Below, piece by piece: positions 45,322 through 58,200 of a stretch of DNA of 64,000 bases. Below the pieces are notes generated by a model, which did no database searches, had not been told where the DNA came from, and worked only from the letters and a program-made list of their open reading frames with translations. This DNA comes from Stereocaulon alpinum (Eukaryota > Ascomycota > Lecanoromycetes > Lecanorales > Stereocaulaceae), in contig JAEUBA010000002.1 in NCBI GenBank assembly GCA_018257865.1, forward strand, positions 496,001-560,000. The letters are read 5' to 3'. Made by a program: the position numbers and the translations under genes. Position 1 is the stretch's first letter. Every line of letters starts with the position of its first letter.

Positions 45322-47242
45322 CTAGTCTACCACTCGCTGCCGCAGTTTCACGTTGAAGTTGAATTGATGTGCTAACCACCGGTTCTTCACAGTCCACTCC
45401 TGCCGGGCCGGATCTGCAAAAGATATCTGCGTGATAAGAAATCAGCCACTTTGACCAGCGGCATTGTCGCTGCCTTCTCTCCCAGATTTTGCACATCACT
45501 TACCTCATATTTTCTCAACATGGTTGGTACAAGTTTGTAGATCTCAAGATAAGAGACATTCTTACCCAAGCAAACTCTATGACCGGCCCCGAACTGCAAC
45601 AACGAGCACGGCTCATTAGCGGCATTTATCCTATCATCGACACAATGAGGCTGGGCTCAGGTCATCACTTACAGTGAGTATCGCATTCTCCATGCGTCTT
45701 CGCCTGGTTTCTTCACAAAGCCATCGTTCGGGTCTCCACTCGTCAGAGTCTTTGCCGAAAGTATCCACGTCTCGGTGAGCAACCCAAGCAGGTATAGCAA
45801 CTACAGTCCCAGCTTGAAAGCGGCGGCCACAGATCATTGCGCCCCCTGAAGGTACAACTCTTTCAAAAGGTAGTGCAAAGGGCGGATGCAGACGAGCAGC
45901 CTCCTTGATGCAGGCATCAAGGTAGGGAAGCCCACGAGATTCCTTCCATGTAACCAGCTGGGAAAGTCTACCGTTTCGCGCCGCCTCATCGAGCTCGTCA
46001 AGCAGACAACGCATCGATTTGGGATGACGCATGAGGTTGTAGAATATTGAGCGAAGTAGGATAGCTGTTGTGTCACTACCAGCAGTGACATTGGATATAG
46101 TCCAAGCAGCAAGGGCAAAGGGCGGTATCTGCTTGTCCCTTTGAGTAATCTCAAGAAATTGTGACAGGAAGTCCCTCTTCTCCAATCCCTCGTTAGAAGA
46201 AAGAGCCTTTTTCATATGAGCCTGACGCTCCTCTACGCGCGCCACTGCGAAGTTGACGATCGGGTTTGGTTTGGCTCTGCTCAGACGTTGTCTTATCGGA
46301 TTTTTGGTCCATACCGAATCCAGCCATGGTATTTGAGACACCTACTTGGGTCAGAATCACAAGAAGCTAATAGTCTTGAATTTTCGACCGCCAGGGTGAG
46401 TATTGATGGTGCCTGTGCTCGGAGAACTTTGATGCATATCGAATATAGAAGGGATGGCACACAACGACAACCGAGATTCCCACTGCTGGGTGGGTGACTT
46501 ACTGGAGAAGCTGCTGTGAAGTATTTCCAGATTGATCCCATGATGCCGTCAATATCTTCACCTTTCGTCAGGAATCCTATCCGCTTTGAAAAAGTGACTT
46601 CGCCGATGACATCAAATGCAAAGGCTTGAAGCCAGAATGCAAAATTGCAAACTTGATCTTTGTCGGCAAATACGTCGTCCAAGCGCTTAAAGAAGTACTC
46701 CATCGTTGAGTTCACCTGAGGCTCGAAAGAGACTACTTTGCTCATGCCGTATATGGTAGAGATTGGTTTCCTCAGTGCATGGTGTAACTTGTCATTCTGT
46801 GTTGCGAAAATCGTGGGGACCGGCTTTCCTTTGGCGTAGAACAGTAGTACATGGTAAAAGTCCGACTAATCGTGTCAGGCCCATTTGGAAGGTCTTGCCC
46901 AAATTTTGACCTGACTAACAGCTCGCTTACCTTTTGGAAAATCGGATTGAAGCCATATATCGTTGGAATCTCGGCGGGATCCGATATTGACACCATGTTT
47001 GGACCGAATCGCACCATCTTCCCATACTGGCGATGCAGCTGGATATGGATGTCATGAGCCCGATTGCTCAAAACCCACGACAGCCGAGGCAAATTTGTCC
47101 ACGCTGCAATAAAGGGACCTGGCACATGACGCAGTCTAAGATACGAGCGGAAGGACCACCACAGGACGGAGAACACGGCAAACAAAGGCGCTGCGAGACT
47201 CAGATATTGCATGGCAGGCGAAAGATTCATGTATGCAAGCAT
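45322..47242 (-). CDS. Cytochrome P450 monooxygenase
   Basis: Five exons (46931-47242, 46503-46865, 45673-46341, 45504-45593, 45322-45426) give 512 aa. Residues about 10-30 form the ER anchor (YLSLAAPLFAVFSVLWW), followed by the hinge RHVPGPF. The I-helix oxygen motif reads TAGSDTTA, the K-helix E-x-x-R is in KEAARLHPP, and the PERF-like motif is RPERW. The heme-binding loop FGAGHRVCLGKN is created by the third junction, with Cys456 as the thiolate. The overall look (pisatin-demethylase-like, with a C-terminal EWTVKNRWLAHQFNFNVKL) is common for P450s of fungal polyketide pathways. It probably hydroxylates the aromatic intermediate. The 161-bp second intron is longer than the rest. Confidence 0.93.
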
Positions 47243-47900
47243 GATTTGAACACAGCGCGACTCTCATAAAAATCATGGATATGACTATCTCAATATTGCC
47301 AGGAGAGCAAACACAATATGGCAGAGCACGCAGTGAGCAAGCATATCTTCTTGGCACGAGTAGTTTACGCAGGTCCCGAGCCTCGCGAGCAGCCCTTTGA
47401 TGCTGAACCATGTCTGCCAAGGTCTTCTTAAGGGGATTCTATTGGGCGCAGCTGCAGTTCCAGGATTTCTCTTTGTCGTGGACTGTTTTTGCAGAAGTGC
47501 AGAGTACGGTGAAACGAGTGGTAAGTTGATGATTACTGTTTACGTTAGTATCCGGAAACCACGTTCTTCAGTCGCTATTGGATCTATCGTGGTTATTGAG
47601 GTACTCTCTTTTTCTCAATGTTGGTAAGAATCTCGTGATTTGTAACTTCAGAGATTTAGTCCATGACTTTGGGCTAGGACGGCGCGTGGCTAAAAGGGAT
47701 CCCAGGCTGGGGCGGTGCTAGCCTGCTAAAGATTAAAAGTATATATGGTATCTACGGTAATAAGGTTAAAGTTTCAAAGTGCAAAACCCAGCAAAACCAT
47801 AATCGCGACAGGCTTGAGGGGTTCTTATTACATCTTGTTCGCAATGTTTCTGCGCCTGCCATCTGTAATCCGCATGCACCAATGATAACTCTACCAAATC
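47243..47900. other. Intergenic, P450 promoter
   Basis: About 660 bp hold the P450 promoter (read to the left) and the SDR 3' UTR. A TATA-like gtatatatgg occurs at about 47738. No gene is seen. Confidence 0.45.
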
Positions 47901-49140
47901 CTACTGATATGCTTTGGTCTCCCGATCACACCACTCGTAGAAAGAGGCAGCTTTTCCATTGTCGATACTCTGCTGGATATGATCCGGAATTTGACCGAAG
48001 CGACCCCACGGGAGGATAAACGCGCCATTCTTATTACTGTTTATTTCTGGCGACAAACTGCCAAACAGCTCGGTGTAGGCACCGTACTTGGGTTCTTTGA
48101 ACATGAGACCCTGGTGGAAGGGATCAGAAAAAAAGGCTCTCAGAAGCGCAAGAAGTATCCAGAAGACAGGAGAAGGGTCGTGTATTACCATGATCATGCG
48201 CTGGATGGGTGACACGTGACGCTGCAGCTCCGTCTTCAGCAGTCCAGGATTGACGCTCTGTGTGCCGTTAGTCGATGCATGACATCAAAACAAGCTTCCC
48301 GATAACGTACCACGTTGATGATGCCGTCTTTGCCCAAGCGCTGAGCTGTTTCTACTGCCAAAAAGACGTTGCCGACCTTACTTTGCATATAGTTTTCCAT
48401 CGCGTTCTGCCAGCATCAGCATAGGCTCACGAGTCGATCTTTCTCCAACACTGATGTACCTTGATGACCTTGGGGCTTCCGTCGTTATTCATGGTGATGC
48501 CACCTTTTGGTACGGACGCAGCTATCATCGATGAAAGCCAGACGACGCGGACGCCAAGAGGGCTGTTGGTTGCCGCTGCCGTTTTTTTGAGGGTAGGCTC
48601 GAGAAAGTGGTTGAGAAGGAAAGGTCCAAGGCAGTTCGTGCCCATCTCGAGATCATATCCCTACCACGGCTTTGTCAATGGAGGTCCAGGCATGTACGTC
48701 GAGCAAGTTGTCAACGAAATCAAAGATAGATTCCAAGTGCTCAGCAAAAATCTACTCACCAACTCCGTCTTACTGCCAGCGGGTGGCGTCATCAGGCCGG
48801 CATTGTGCACAAGGACATCTAGTCGATCTTCTTTCGAAAGGAAGTTACGAGCTGACTGTCCGATCGATGGCAGATTTGCTAGATCTACTTGCAAGGCTTC
48901 CACGCGGCCGGTCTTGGTGCGGACTTGCATCTTGATGGTCTTTATGGCTGCACTGATCTTTTCTGCTGAGCGTCCTGCAACGTAGACGGTTCCGTTCAGT
49001 CCGTAAAGCATCTTGGCAAGTTCAAGGCCGACGCCAGAGGTGCTGCCGGTGACTAAGAACACACGGCCGCCTTGATCGCCGGCATCCTTCTCGGTGAAAG
49101 TAGGAGAGGGCGGGAAGATCTGGTCAAAGGGTGGAGCCAT
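47901..49140 (-). CDS. Short-chain dehydrogenase/reductase
   Basis: Exons 48760-49140, 48460-48660, 48311-48406 and 47901-48257 give 344 aa. The Rossmann cofactor loop is VTGSTSGVGLELA (TGxxxGxG) and the next motif is VHNAG. The catalytic Ser lies in WLSSM, and the Tyr/Lys pair is YMQSK, created in exon 3. INVSVNPGLLKTEL gives the PG motif that follows. The form and length match the retinol-dehydrogenase-like/WW-oxidoreductase-type SDRs of fungal clusters, which interconvert alcohols and carbonyls with NAD(P)H. In this cluster it may act on the benzylic alcohol/aldehyde level set by the carboxylate reductase or the oxygenases. Confidence 0.92.
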
Positions 49141-50202
49141 GTTCTGAAATGGACGATAATAGATATGTCAAACTGAGCAAGGTGATGGTGAAATAGGTAG
49201 AAGTCAAGGTAAACTAAGCTCAGGGAGCTGCAAGAGAGAGAGAAAGATGTTTGGATGGACCTGAGTGTAGATGTTTGTGCTTGTCCTCGTTCACGAAGGA
49301 TGCCGGACTTAACGGAGACGCTCGAATAGGCAATTCTTTAACACCGGCCAGGGTCTAAGATACTGACTAAGCACAGCACAGCGGGTGGGTGTATATTACT
49401 CAAAGTGGTTTGGTCGCCCCAGGTCTGAGTAAGCGCTCCACATCTGAGTAAGGTACCTTACGCGGGTTACCTCGTCAGAGACACCAAAAATTCCATTATT
49501 TTCCAGGCGGAGGGGGGGGGGCCAAGCGAGTCCCCTAAGCGAGCCTCTCAAGCAGATTAGTGCCTAATCTGTGGAGCATCACGGGGTGACTCGGGGGCTC
49601 GCATCCATGAACGTTTTTGTGTTCGGGACGAGATTACGGTGGTAGGTCCTTCTCCTCTAGGGTAGCGTTGCCGAACGACTCTATCGATCAGATTCTACCA
49701 TCCATATGGAAAGAAAGGAACAAGCAGCGTGGTACCCTCCGGTCAAGGTCAGCTCTTGGAGACCGGGATATTGATGATGGTGGTAAGAAAAGTTTTGAAG
49801 GGTTCAGCCTTGTCGCATATGCCGAGCACACGCGGCTCAACCCACGATGAGGTCCCGGCATATACAGAGCGTTAGCTCCGATCGAACGTCGAAGTCGCAT
49901 ATTCTAAGCCTATGTTGACCTACGAACAACCTTTCTGACCCGTCGTCTACTACAAGCCCGAGAGATACGGCCAACGTGTCCAAGCTTATGAAGCAACAGC
50001 ATTAGCACCCATATGAGTGCTTACCAACCCCAATTCGGCAGCCATAATATTATACTTGGTAGTCAACTGCTTGTGATAGTACGGAGGAGAATGTAATGCC
50101 CTGATCAAAATTTCCTATTCCTAGAGGCAATCAACAGCCGGAGTTCATCAACTACCTATCATCTTCACAAGCCCAACTCGTACAGTTTCGCTGTCATTTG
50201 CT
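49141..50202. other. Intergenic, SDR promoter
   Basis: About 1.06 kb lie between the SDR (minus) and the 3' end of the GMC gene (minus). It contains a poly-G run (about 49510-49520) with imperfect repeats of aagcgag nearby. No gene is supported. Confidence 0.45.
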
Positions 50203-52269
50203 TCAAATTCCACTCAGAATATCTGCCGCAATTTTCTCTGCAAGTGCATCTGCGCATATGGTCAGCACCTCCTCCGGCATGTCAAAGGCGAAGAATCTAA
50301 CTTACAAACTGTAGAGACAGGATGACCTGGAGGCAACAACGCGAAGGAGGCGGCATCTACGACCCGTAAGCCTTTCACTCCAAAGACCCTCGCCTTCGAG
50401 TCTACAACAGCGGCTGGGTCATCCGCCTGGCCCATCTTGCAAGTGCAAGAAGCGTGAAAGACCGTAGTGAAGGTCTTCCTGATAGTGTCCAGAATCTGCG
50501 CATCAGTTTGCACAGCCACTCCCGGGAATTTTTCAGTTCCTATGAGTATGGGAGCCATCGCACGCGAATTAAAGATTTGCCTTGCGCGCTTATAGCCAGC
50601 AACGATGACCGCTTGGTCCTGAGGGTGAGTGAGCCAGTTTGGGTTAATGACCGGGGGTTTGGCCGCGTCTGCAGAGTTGATGGTGACGTTCCCCCGAGAG
50701 TAGGGTGCTACAAGAGCCGTCGAGATACTGGCATAGTTATAGCCGTCTAATGGCTGTGCACCTGTCGAAAGGTCGCCGAGGAAAGCAGATGTGATGATGT
50801 ACTCAACGTCAGGCCAGTCCGATGAAAACGAGACATTCTGCTGAAATGGTGGCCTGAAAGTCCGGTTCGGAAGTCTCTCAAACGCTACGAGATCAGTCGA
50901 TCAACAGACGAACGCAGATGTAGGCTGTGGCGGACTCACCTAGCAAGTCGGATCCTGCGTCCGTGAGCATACCTTTAGGCGGCTCGGAAAGGTAGTCTTG
51001 TACAGCCTGAGCGTTGAACGTAGGGTTGATACTCAGCTCTGTAGTGGTGAGTACATTAACCCGAAAAGATGGCCCCCCAACCACGTGATCCCACATATTC
51101 TGCCCAACGCCTGGCAGGTCTGCAATCACTGGGATATTATATGCTTTCAGCGTAGAAGCAGGGCCCACGCCAGATACCATGAGGAGCTGTGGAGACTGGA
51201 AAGCCCCGGCGGACAGTATCACTTCCTCCTTCGCGGACAACAAGAATGACTCTCCCCCAAAATCGATCATCACACCGGTCGCCTTCTTGTTTGCGTCAAA
51301 GATAACCTGCTTCGCCAGAGTTGATGGATAAACGACCAGATTTGAATTGGGCAAGCCGAGCTTCTGCAAGAAAGACGTTTCAGAGGAGTCTCGCTCAAAG
51401 CTCTGGGCATCAAGCGTCAGCAGCTGGTACGATTGGCCAAGGATGTTACCACTCGTGAAACCGTTGAGGCGCGGGAAACCCAGTTGATCCAGGGCCAGTC
51501 GCGCCCAAGATGAAAAAGCCATCGCATAGTTGGCGAATGTTACAGAAAGGGGCCCGGGTTTACTCCCAAAGCTTGATGCATCGTACGACGCAGTTGCATT
51601 GGCAGGCCGAAGGTTTGAAGGCGGTGTGAATTTGAGGCTCTTCTGGAAGTATTTCTGGAAATTCTGAAACTTATAGTCATCGTCACCGACCAGCTGGGCC
51701 CATTGATCATATGAGCCGCTGGGACCTATCTGGTATGACAGATAATTTCGTGCTGAGCTACCACCCAAGCATTTGCCACGGGTGTATAGAGGCGCTTGGC
51801 CGGCGAAACCCTAATGACTCATCGATGAGTGGCTGCTACAAGATACCTCACACCAGGACGAGGAGTCAATACTTACTGGTTGAGGAGTGGTAGTGAAACC
51901 CCAATCCACCTGAGGCGACTCCTGAAACGGAGATTTGGCGGTGAAGGCCGCTGCATACAGGGGAACTTGGCTGTAGTTGCTATTGCCTATTTCATAGAAG
52001 CTTCCAGCTTCGATGACGGCGACAGAATGAGACCCTTCTGCAAGCCTGGTTGCAATGGCGAGGCCGGCCGTGCCACCCCCTGCGCGCGTTAGCCCTCTCT
52101 GGTGCCGGATAAATCATGGAGCTGATGACCTACCAACCACGATATAATCATAACTGGCATTACCAGGTGCGCCGAAGGACGAACCTAGTAGTCGTCGGGC
52201 TTCACAGAAGTGATTGAAAAGACCTGAAAAGAGGACGACCTCGACTATTTTCCGTACTACGGCTGCCAT
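50203..52269 (-). CDS. GMC oxidoreductase with secretory-type N-terminus
   Basis: Five exons (52134-52269, 51877-52079, 50940-51810, 50306-50884, 50203-50249) give 611 aa. The N-terminus has a short basic start and hydrophobic run (KIVEVVLFSGLF) ending near Cys-Glu-Ala-Arg, consistent with a signal peptide. FAD binding: YDYIVVGGGTAGLAIA, assembled over junction 1. GMC signature 1 is RGKCLGGSSARNYLSY and signature 2 is SAGAFQSPQLLMVSGVG. The C-terminal catalytic residues are His in TVFHASCTCKMG and in PPGHPVSTVYALAEKI, the last finished by a 47-bp exon. GMC flavoenzymes oxidise alcohols; in patulin biosynthesis a secreted GMC enzyme does the last step. A similar late, possibly extracytoplasmic alcohol oxidation is plausible here. 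Confidence 0.93.
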
Positions 52270-53029
52270 GCTGTTCGAACTCCGTCAAGGATCTTGCAAA
52301 ACGAAAGCTTGAGGGGATTCGGTGACTTTATACATGGCCAGTGGTAGCCTGAATCTATGGCTGAGCTTTGCCGCTCACTATTTTTACCATCTGGAAGAGG
52401 TTGCAACTAAGGGTGTTCGTGTTGGTCAGCTGGAGGCACACTTCCCTTTCCTGGTCATCCATTCCAAGTCTAAAATGTGATTCCGTGATCTTAGGTCCTT
52501 AGTCAGTGGTAGCTTCAATCTGTGGCTGAGCTATCCCGCTTCGTTTTATTACTATAGGCAAACGAGGTTGCAACTAGGGCGTCCATGCGGGTTAGCCGAA
52601 GGCACTCCTCGTTCCCCCAAGTCGTCCATCTCAAGCTTCAAATACTTTGATAGTACAATGCATTTCCAGAAAAGGCTTCAAAGATGATTGGTTGTTCTTA
52701 GTCCCAGGAGACCGGATTGATTAAAAGCTTGATGGTGTTCCTGCATTCGTCCCAGCAATTGTCCGAGATCTTGCAGTAGTCTGCAGCACAACGTGGCTGC
52801 AAGGGTGTGGTGAGTAAGCGCCGAAGGCGTGTGTTGCTCAATCGGTCCGTGTCTGGTCCCGAGTGACTTCACTCAGGTCCGCGCGATAATCTTCTACTGT
52901 GGGACTTGCGCGCCGCAAGACCCTAGACCTAACCAAAGAGACCGAGGGCTGAGTCATTACGTGATGAAGATGTTTGATTATAGTCATCGTATCTGCCAGC
53001 ACTGCCTGTGTAGGCAGATTTGATGTAAT
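52270..53029. promoter_or_regulatory. Divergent promoter of GMC and O-methyltransferase genes
   Basis: About 760 bp separate the two start codons. It holds an imperfect direct repeat of about 135 bp (listed separately) and two copies of the near-palindrome gccgaaggc (about 52595 and 52820), plus cggtccg at about 52843, a CGG/CCG arrangement of the kind Zn2Cys6 factors bind. Joint control of both genes by the cluster's regulator is inference. Confidence 0.5.
52340..52641. repeat. Imperfect direct repeat in a cluster promoter
   Basis: Copy 1 (about 52340-52475) and copy 2 (about 52505-52641) are offset by 165 bp. They share blocks such as agtggtagc, ggctgagct, gaggttgcaacta, ggcac and tccatctcaag-like ends, with many substitutions between. 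The divergence implies an old duplication. It does not extend into either coding region. Confidence 0.8.
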
Positions 53030-54559
53030 ATGGCGTCTTTAACCGAAATTGCTGAGAATATTCTTGCCCACGCCAAGCGCCTTGACGCCTTTACCACGAG
53101 CAAAGGTCTCCCGTCCTCCTCTTTCGACCGTCATACTCTCTCTGATCTGCCAAACGATTTGGAAGAATGCCGAAAGGACCTTGTAGATGCGTGTCAGAGC
53201 TTGAAGCAGCTTGGCAACGGACCCATTGGCCAATATTATGAGGTTCTTTTCAACGTAAGCTGACCCAAAATCCTATTTGTAATGAATGTTACAGGTGGTC
53301 GACGTTTTCCGCGTTACTCCTTCCATTGCGTTCTACCACGATGATTGATGAGATACACACGTAGTTCACGGATGCCCTAAGCCTTCGATTTATCTACCAC
53401 TACAAGCTCGCCTCGTACGTTCCGGATGACGATGGAATCTCCTTCTCCGAACTAGGCCGTGCTGCTGGTGTAGATGAGACGCTGGTCCGCCGTTTCTTGC
53501 AACATGCCATGATCAACGGTTTCTTCCAGGAGAAAAGTCCCGGCTTCGTCAGTCACAGCACCGCCTCGCTTCTACTCAAGCAAAGCAGAGGAATGCAGGA
53601 TACAGTGGGATTCTTACTGTACGATATTGCCCCGGGATCTGTCCACGTCATCGAGGCTATGCAGAAATGGCCGCATTCGGGGGAACCGACCGAGACCGGT
53701 TTCAACATTGCAGAACAGACCTCGGATGCTTTCTATCAGCACCTGGCACGTGATACAGGGAGATCCCGTCGTTTTGGGGGAGGTATGAGGTTCATGACGC
53801 AGGGTAGCCTCTATGATATCAACCATCTCATTGACGGGTACGACTGGGGCGCTCTGGACAGACCGGGTGGCTGCGTTGTTGATGTCGGCGGAGGCCATGG
53901 CGGTGTTAGCCAAGCCCTCGCTCGCGCAACAAAGCACCTGAAGTTTGTTGTTCAAGACCTCGAAGGTACTGTCGCCGAGGGCACCAAGTTGCTACCACCT
54001 GATCTCAGTGGTCGTGTGGAGTTTATGTCCCATGACTTCTTCAAGAAACAACCAATTCAGCATGCTGACATTTACTTCTTTCGATTTATCTTGCACAACT
54101 GGTCCGACAAGTACGCAGCGCAAATTCTGGAAAAATTGATTCCAGCCATGAAAAATGGATCGAGGGTAGTCATCTATGAATTCTTACCCGATGAGGTTGC
54201 CAATACCTCTTGGACGCAGAAGCAGAAAAGGTGTGTAGTTGAACTTCCCAAAACAAAGAAGAGGAAGACAAGGGATAAAGCGTCTGAATTCATTCAAACT
54301 AATGTATCGCTTCAACATCAGGAATCTGGACATGATACAAGCAACCGGTTGGAACTCCCTCGAGCGAACCGCTTCCGATTGGCGAAAGCTCTTTGCCAGC
54401 GTCAGCAAAGGATACCACTTCCTAGGCACTAAGACCCCCAAGGGCAGCGCTGTGTCATTGATCGAGGCAAGGTTCGAGACACGGCAAGTTGAGGGGGTGG
54501 CAGGAGGCAATCCCATCCGAGATCAGCTTCCCGATGATACTGCTGTGGCCGTATCATGA
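53030..54559 (+). CDS. SAM-dependent O-methyltransferase
   Basis: Exons 53030-53254, 53365-54230 and 54322-54559 give 442 aa. The N-terminal winged-helix dimerisation domain covers residues 75-185 (SLRFIYHYKLASYVP..). The SAM loop reads VVDVGGGHGGVSQALA near residue 250, followed by VVQDL. The catalytic base region is FRFILHNWSD. The third exon gives NLDMIQATGWNSLERTASDW, the family's conserved end, so reading through the second intron would wrongly truncate it at 54432. About 24 residues beyond the usual end (VEGVAGG.. to AVAVS) form an unusual hydrophilic tail. Methyltransferases of this group cap phenols on fungal polyketides. It is divergently transcribed from the GMC gene and converges on the NRPS-like gene. 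Confidence 0.93.
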
Positions 54560-55229
54560 AACCGCGATGGAGTTCTCTTTGCTTGTGATCGCCATTTTCG
54601 GTCAGTAGAATTAGCAAAGATCGGATATTTTTTGATGTAAAAGTTCCGAAAGATTGCGAAAAGATTGGGATGTACCTTTCCCAAGCAAAGTATTTTTTTA
54701 GATGTTATGAGAGTCAAAAATACATCACATCATTTCATAAGTACCGATAGCTACACTACCCACATATCGTAGTTGCAGCAGAAACACTCATCATGATTTT
54801 GTGGGGGATCACCGTGCTTTGTGTGACCTGTGTTGATGATACCTCAGTCCCATAGTAGCCTCCATGCTCTTCAAGTTCTTGGTGATTGAGCAATGCAATG
54901 TTGACTGCTGCTAATCTTCCCATCATTCAACATATAAGATCGTTACACCCAGAACGTAGCGAGCCATTACATTTCCCACCTTGCAGACCTTTGAGAGCGA
55001 TGACTCTATAGGTGGCAGGAGATATGCCTGGCTCAGTCGCTTGCTGCAAAGCTCGCGTAGCTGGATTCCGAGAAGTGCTCTATCAGGGCTTGATGCCACA
55101 ACGGCGGGGTTCGTGCCTCATCTTCCAATACGAGCGAAAATAGTGGAAAAAGAATCCGGACATCTGTGCTGCTCTGATCTGTCCTTCTTTCTCGTAAAGA
55201 ACATCTATAGCTCGCTACAGCGTTTCGGT
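54560..55229. other. Convergent intergenic region
   Basis: About 670 bp between the 3' ends of the methyltransferase and carboxylate-reductase genes. AT-rich patches typical of 3' UTRs are visible near 54620-54730. No gene is seen. Confidence 0.45.
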
Positions 55230-58200
55230 TCAAAGATAATTACAGCGACGCCAATACCCTACATAGCGCTCCAGAATCTCGTTTCTTACCGCAACATCAC
55301 TGGCTATGCTCACAAACTCCCTTAAGTTGGAAGAAGCCCCATAAGCCAGGCGCGTGTCGAGAACGACTGAACCACAACCCATGCGTCTGAAGTCGGTAGC
55401 GAAAAATTCGGCGAGGTTGTATGCTGGGTTGCTGTTGTCCTTGGGGCCATCTTTGCCTGCGTACATCGTCACTTCTAGCTGGGGAGGTGGCGAGGCGTCT
55501 GGGTTGGTCGTCTTCTCTTTTCTGAGCAACATCTCATCTGCAGGAACTGTATCGTGCTGGTCCAAGTTGTTGCCATTACTGCTCACGGTGGTGGTGTCCC
55601 CTAGGTGTATCACACGATCCAACCAAGTCGAGTATGGTACAAGCGGCATCTTTGGTGCATGTACTGCGCTCTGTTGCGGGAGCAGTAAAGCCAGTACCCG
55701 TAGGACATCATCCCATGGCCATCGAATGGGGTTTTCGAGATGATAGATTGGCGAAAGCGACTGTGACTCTAGATGATCACTGCTTCCATTACTCATCGGT
55801 GATGCTGGCACTTTGGACAGTAAGATATCCGAGAGCGAGGAAGCGGCAACATTGACCGGAAGCCAGGAGAGTGTCTAGACCAGTGTCAGCAATGAGGATT
55901 TGATTGTGAGAATCGAGAATGGCGGACATACTCCTTCAAGCGCTGGTAAGGCATTATTAGCTACGGATGATTTGAGCAATGCGGCAATGTGCTCGTCTGT
56001 ATTCCAGAATCCGCTCTCTTTAGAACCGGACATCTGGCCAATGCGTACAGAGCCTGCGTCGAGATTCGTAGGAAAATCATCTTGAGCGCGCTCGACAATC
56101 CTCTCGCATACCAGCTTTGCTTCGGCGTATCCAATTCGGTTGGTATACATGACATTGCTTATATTCATCTCTGGTATAGGAGAAGCATCCTCGGAGACAT
56201 CGGGATATTCGCCTACCACAGCGATTGAGGAAACAAAAACAAACCTTACTCGATTGCGCAGACTCACGCAGTGAGTAGATCTATCACAATCACCGGCGTC
56301 TAGGGCCAATCTGAGCAAGTTCCGAACGGCCTGGAATTGTGACTGGAAGGACGAAAGTCGCCTGTTGAAGTTCATTGGCCACGCGTTGTGCAGAAGATGT
56401 GTCACTCGCTGCAGTAATGAGTTATAGGTTTCTGATGTCAGTCCAAGCTGCGGAAGACTGAGTGTTGCCTGGATCGTCGTAATTTTTGGGCGGACTTCTG
56501 GGGAAAGAAAGATGAGTCTGTCTCGAAAAGCTTCATCTTGCTTGTTACTTGGATCTTGGTCGCGACCAGCAGCCGGACGAATGAGGCAGATGATTTCCTT
56601 GACTATCGGCAGATTTGCCAAATGAGCAACAAGGTGGCATCCAAGGCTACCCGTGCTACCGGTCAGCAGGACTACGCAGTTTTCCTCTTTTCCCTGATTG
56701 TGTGTCATTGCCTGGCGGTGGGTAGAATCCGGCGGCTGTGTCCGCAGGCTGTACTGCTCAACAAAGCCGTCAATCATCTTCTGTCGAAGATCTACTGGTT
56801 GAGCGAGTTCCTGCTTGCGATGTACAGCTTCAATGGCTTCTGCAAGTTCCAAGACCGACGGGTGGCGGTAGACGAAATCTCGAGGTATTGCCTTTGCGGA
56901 CTCAATGCTCGGCAGCAGCAGACGTCGAAGTTCAACAGCTTGTAGAGAGTCCATTCCCAGCTCAAAAAGGTCATTCGAGATAGTCCAGTCTTGGGCTGGG
57001 ACATTCCACTTCGGCAGGGCGTTCTGGATGAGATCCTTGAGTTGGTGTTTGATGTCGCCATTGCGATCAAGGACGAATTGGCCGTCTGTTGGGTGGGTTG
57101 ATGATTCGAGTTGTTCATATGCATGTTCAATCTCGCCATCAAGCATAGCATACAGCTCTCGGCGTAGCAGGGAACCTTTATCAGATCTAGGAAGTGTCAC
57201 GGTGTACGGTACGACAATGATAGCGTCTTTAGAAGCAATCCGTGCATGTGCATCCATAAGCTCGTTTGCTTCGAGGATGGTTGGCCAGACGGACGTTTTG
57301 AACTCATCGAAACCATCGGACGACGTTGCATTGGAAGGTTGCACAATGACACCTAATTGAAAGTGGCCATCTCCGAATGCAATTGCCGCCTTAACAAGTG
57401 AGTGCTCGCTCAGCATTGTTTCCATGATTACAGGTTGTACCTTCTCCCCAGTGGCTAGTACGATCACACTGTCCATCCGTCCAATGGCCTTAAAATCGAC
57501 CATAGGATTGCGCGGGCTTGTCACGAATCGGTCTTGTATCTCGAAAGATTTGTCCCACCCGAGCGGGTAAGTGGTGAGCTTATAGTGCTGAACGCCGTCA
57601 TTTGATGTTGAGTCGGGCTCGATTCGCAGCTTGATATCTCGTCTCATTCGAAAATACTGCCATTCATAATCTGGACCAGGGACGAAGATTGGAGCGAGAG
57701 GCCCGCTCTCTGTAGTACCAAAGTGATTGAGCAGGTTGACGCCAGCAGATGCTAAACCATGTCCAACCGTAGGCTTCATGTTTCCACCTCCAAAAGCGAC
57801 AAAATCAAGCTTAGCTAGAGTCTGCACACCCGCTGCATCATCAATGATTTCTTCAAGTATGGACGGAACGGTCATCAGGCATTTAGCATGCACAGAGTCT
57901 AGCAATTGAAGTACAGAGGCGGCCGTTGGATTGACGGATGATATGGGTATACAGAAAGTCTTGCCTATCCCCAAAGCCAAGGCTGGTGTGACGAGACCAT
58001 ATCCCTATAAATGGCAACTATTAGCTTCATTCACCATGACAAAGCGTATGAAATTGGTCGTACATGATAGAGAGGCAGCGTAGACACATTCATTCGTTGA
58101 GCTGAATCCTCAGAGCTGAAGGCATGGCACGTTACGAAAGAAATCAAATACTTGTGAGATGTGTAAATCGGTTTCGGCAATCCTGTTGTTCCTGAAGAAT

